In this document: piece by piece, positions 63,052-64,000 of the stretch
Position numbering within the stretch: the stretch's first letter is position 1
Layout: each line of letters begins with the position of its first letter
Source of the DNA: Tritrichomonas musculus
Taxonomy: Eukaryota > Parabasalia > Tritrichomonadida > Tritrichomonadidae
Assembly: GCA_039105265.1 (NCBI GenBank)
Contig: JAPFFF010000056.1
Location: forward strand, 248,001-312,000
Length of the DNA: 64,000 nucleotides
Direction of reading: 5' to 3'
Translations under genes and position numbers: made by a program
Notes under the pieces: model-generated
The model's database searches: none
What the model was told of the DNA's origin: nothing
The model's input: only the letters and a program-made list of their open reading frames with translations

Positions 63052-64000
63052 ATGAATGAATCAATCAACTATCCTTTCAAATCTAAATACAAGTACATCA
63101 AAGACACAAGCATTAAAACTGAGCCATATATTCCAGATCACCAATTGAAAACAGTAAAGAAACTATCAAAACCTGACTTTTCATTTGAGCCTCATTGTTG
63201 GGAAATGGATATAATGTTTGCATTAAACAAAGCTTATCTTGTTCTTATCAATGTAAACACCAAATACTTAATTGTTGAACCAATTGATTACAAATCTGTG
63301 TTTTATGTAATCAAAGTAATTGATAAACTAGTCAATAAAAGGAATATCAGAATTGAAACAATTAAATGTGATGGTGAAAAGGCTTTTATATCAAATACAT
63401 TCAAAGACTATTGCAACGGTGAAGAGCTATATCAAACAAACAAACCGTCAATTAAAGTCAAAGCACCAAACAAAATAAAGTTAATCATTGATGATTCACC
63501 TTTCACGAATGCACATAAATGTGTTGATGCCGTAATCAGAACATTACGAAATGCTTTCGGTCAATCACAACAACGAATGACAAACAATGTATTGATACAA
63601 CAAACGGTTGAATGGTACAATAACACTCCTCATTCATCTCTTCGTTTATTGAATCCTTTATACACGTCATTTGACGAAGAAACTGATGAATACCTTGACA
63701 AACGACAATCAAAATACATTTATCTAACACCTCAACAGATGCAAGATGACCGCGACCTTGAATGGCAATACATAAGAGCGAAATCAATGCAATTGAAAGA
63801 GATTCAACAAAAACAACGATTTAAAGGTCTTCTGTCATACAAACCCAAAAATATAATACTCATTCACACCGATTACGGAAAAACAGAAAAGAAACATGAA
63901 AAGCGAAGAAGAGTATTTAATGAACTTGCTGAATTCATTTGTTATGAATCAGGAAACGTTAAATGTAAACTATTAAATCCTTTACGTCAAACTAACAAAA
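63052..64000 (+). CDS. int: Retroviral-type integrase, 3' end outside window
   Basis: Starts MNESINYPFKSKYKYI and continues open to the edge (~316 residues). Core residues: first Asp in CWEMDIMF, second in IKCDGEKA, third acidic residue in HKCVDAVIRTLRNAFG, again Asp rather than Glu. Then EWYNNTPHSSLRL and the C-terminal HEKRRRVFNELAEFI. It is shorter than the E5 copy between the second and third acidic positions. One of the two GATC sites I noticed in E7 lies here, near 63136. Confidence 0.88.
   Translation, partial: MNESINYPFKSKYKYIKDTSIKTEPYIPDHQLKTVKKLSKPDFSFEPHCWEMDIMFALNKAYLVLINVNTKYLIVEPIDYKSVFYVIKVIDKLVNKRNIRIETIKCDGEKAFISNTFKDYCNGEELYQTNKPSIKVKAPNKIKLIIDDSPFTNAHKCVDAVIRTLRNAFGQSQQRMTNNVLIQQTVEWYNNTPHSSLRLLNPLYTSFDEETDEYLDKRQSKYIYLTPQQMQDDRDLEWQYIRAKSMQLKEIQQKQRFKGLLSYKPKNIILIHTDYGKTEKKHEKRRRVFNELAEFICYESGNVKCKLLNPLRQTNK

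Overview
The window is a head-to-tail pile-up of Maverick/Polinton virus-like DNA transposons in an AT-rich, intronless genome. The gene content (protein-primed family B DNA polymerases, retroviral-type integrases, double-jelly-roll major capsid proteins, A32/FtsK-type packaging ATPases, small jelly-roll penton-like proteins) and the Maverick density point to a trichomonad parabasalid, most probably Trichomonas vaginalis. This is inferred from gene content, not from a host marker gene. No ordinary host gene is seen except a decayed coiled-coil fragment carried inside one insertion.

Layout. E1 (1-4674) is the right part of an element: N-terminus of a polymerase (-), small ORFs, a 43-aa membrane peptide, the ATPase, and a long terminal inverted repeat (TIR) that itself contains a 68-aa ORF. 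E2 (4675-~17750) lost its left end to E1. It has a truncated ORF, an OTU-PolB fusion, a penton-like gene and a giant fibre-like gene split by a 2.73-kb insertion with a 9-bp target duplication. E3 (~17751-20921) is a short block: HNH endonuclease, 196-aa protein, 43-aa membrane peptide, ATPase, 152-aa protein, TIR. E4 (~21069-36932) carries two fibre-like genes, a penton-like gene, an accessory gene bracketed by inverted repeats, OTU-PolB, an HNH endonuclease, four small genes and a capsid gene cut by E5. E5 (~36933-47598) is the most complete morphogenesis cluster: ATPase, capsid, amphipathic peptide, KilA-N, integrase, penton-like protein. It is cut at its right by E6. E6 (~47599-59212) is a different lineage: a PolB with an internal HNH domain, a large fibre-like protein and a tRNA-like Pol III unit. 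It is cut by E7. E7 (59213-64000+) starts with the E1-type TIR and repeats the capsid/integrase module.

How the genes fit together. Integrase plus TIRs would give integration. The protein-primed polymerase would copy a linear genome. ATPase, major capsid, penton-like proteins, the amphipathic 84-aa peptide and the fibre-like proteins look like a virion kit. No adenovirus-type maturation protease is recognisable; a cysteine-protease-like (OTU-like) region is instead fused to every polymerase.

Main observations: (i) GATC is nearly absent from every element except E6, partly through synonymous choice of Asp codons; (ii) 30-bp double-hairpin units recur, with base changes that preserve pairing; (iii) a 43-aa membrane protein is conserved in three elements; (iv) one accessory gene is bracketed by 40-bp inverted repeats; (v) elements inserted into each other's genes, twice into the same gene family.
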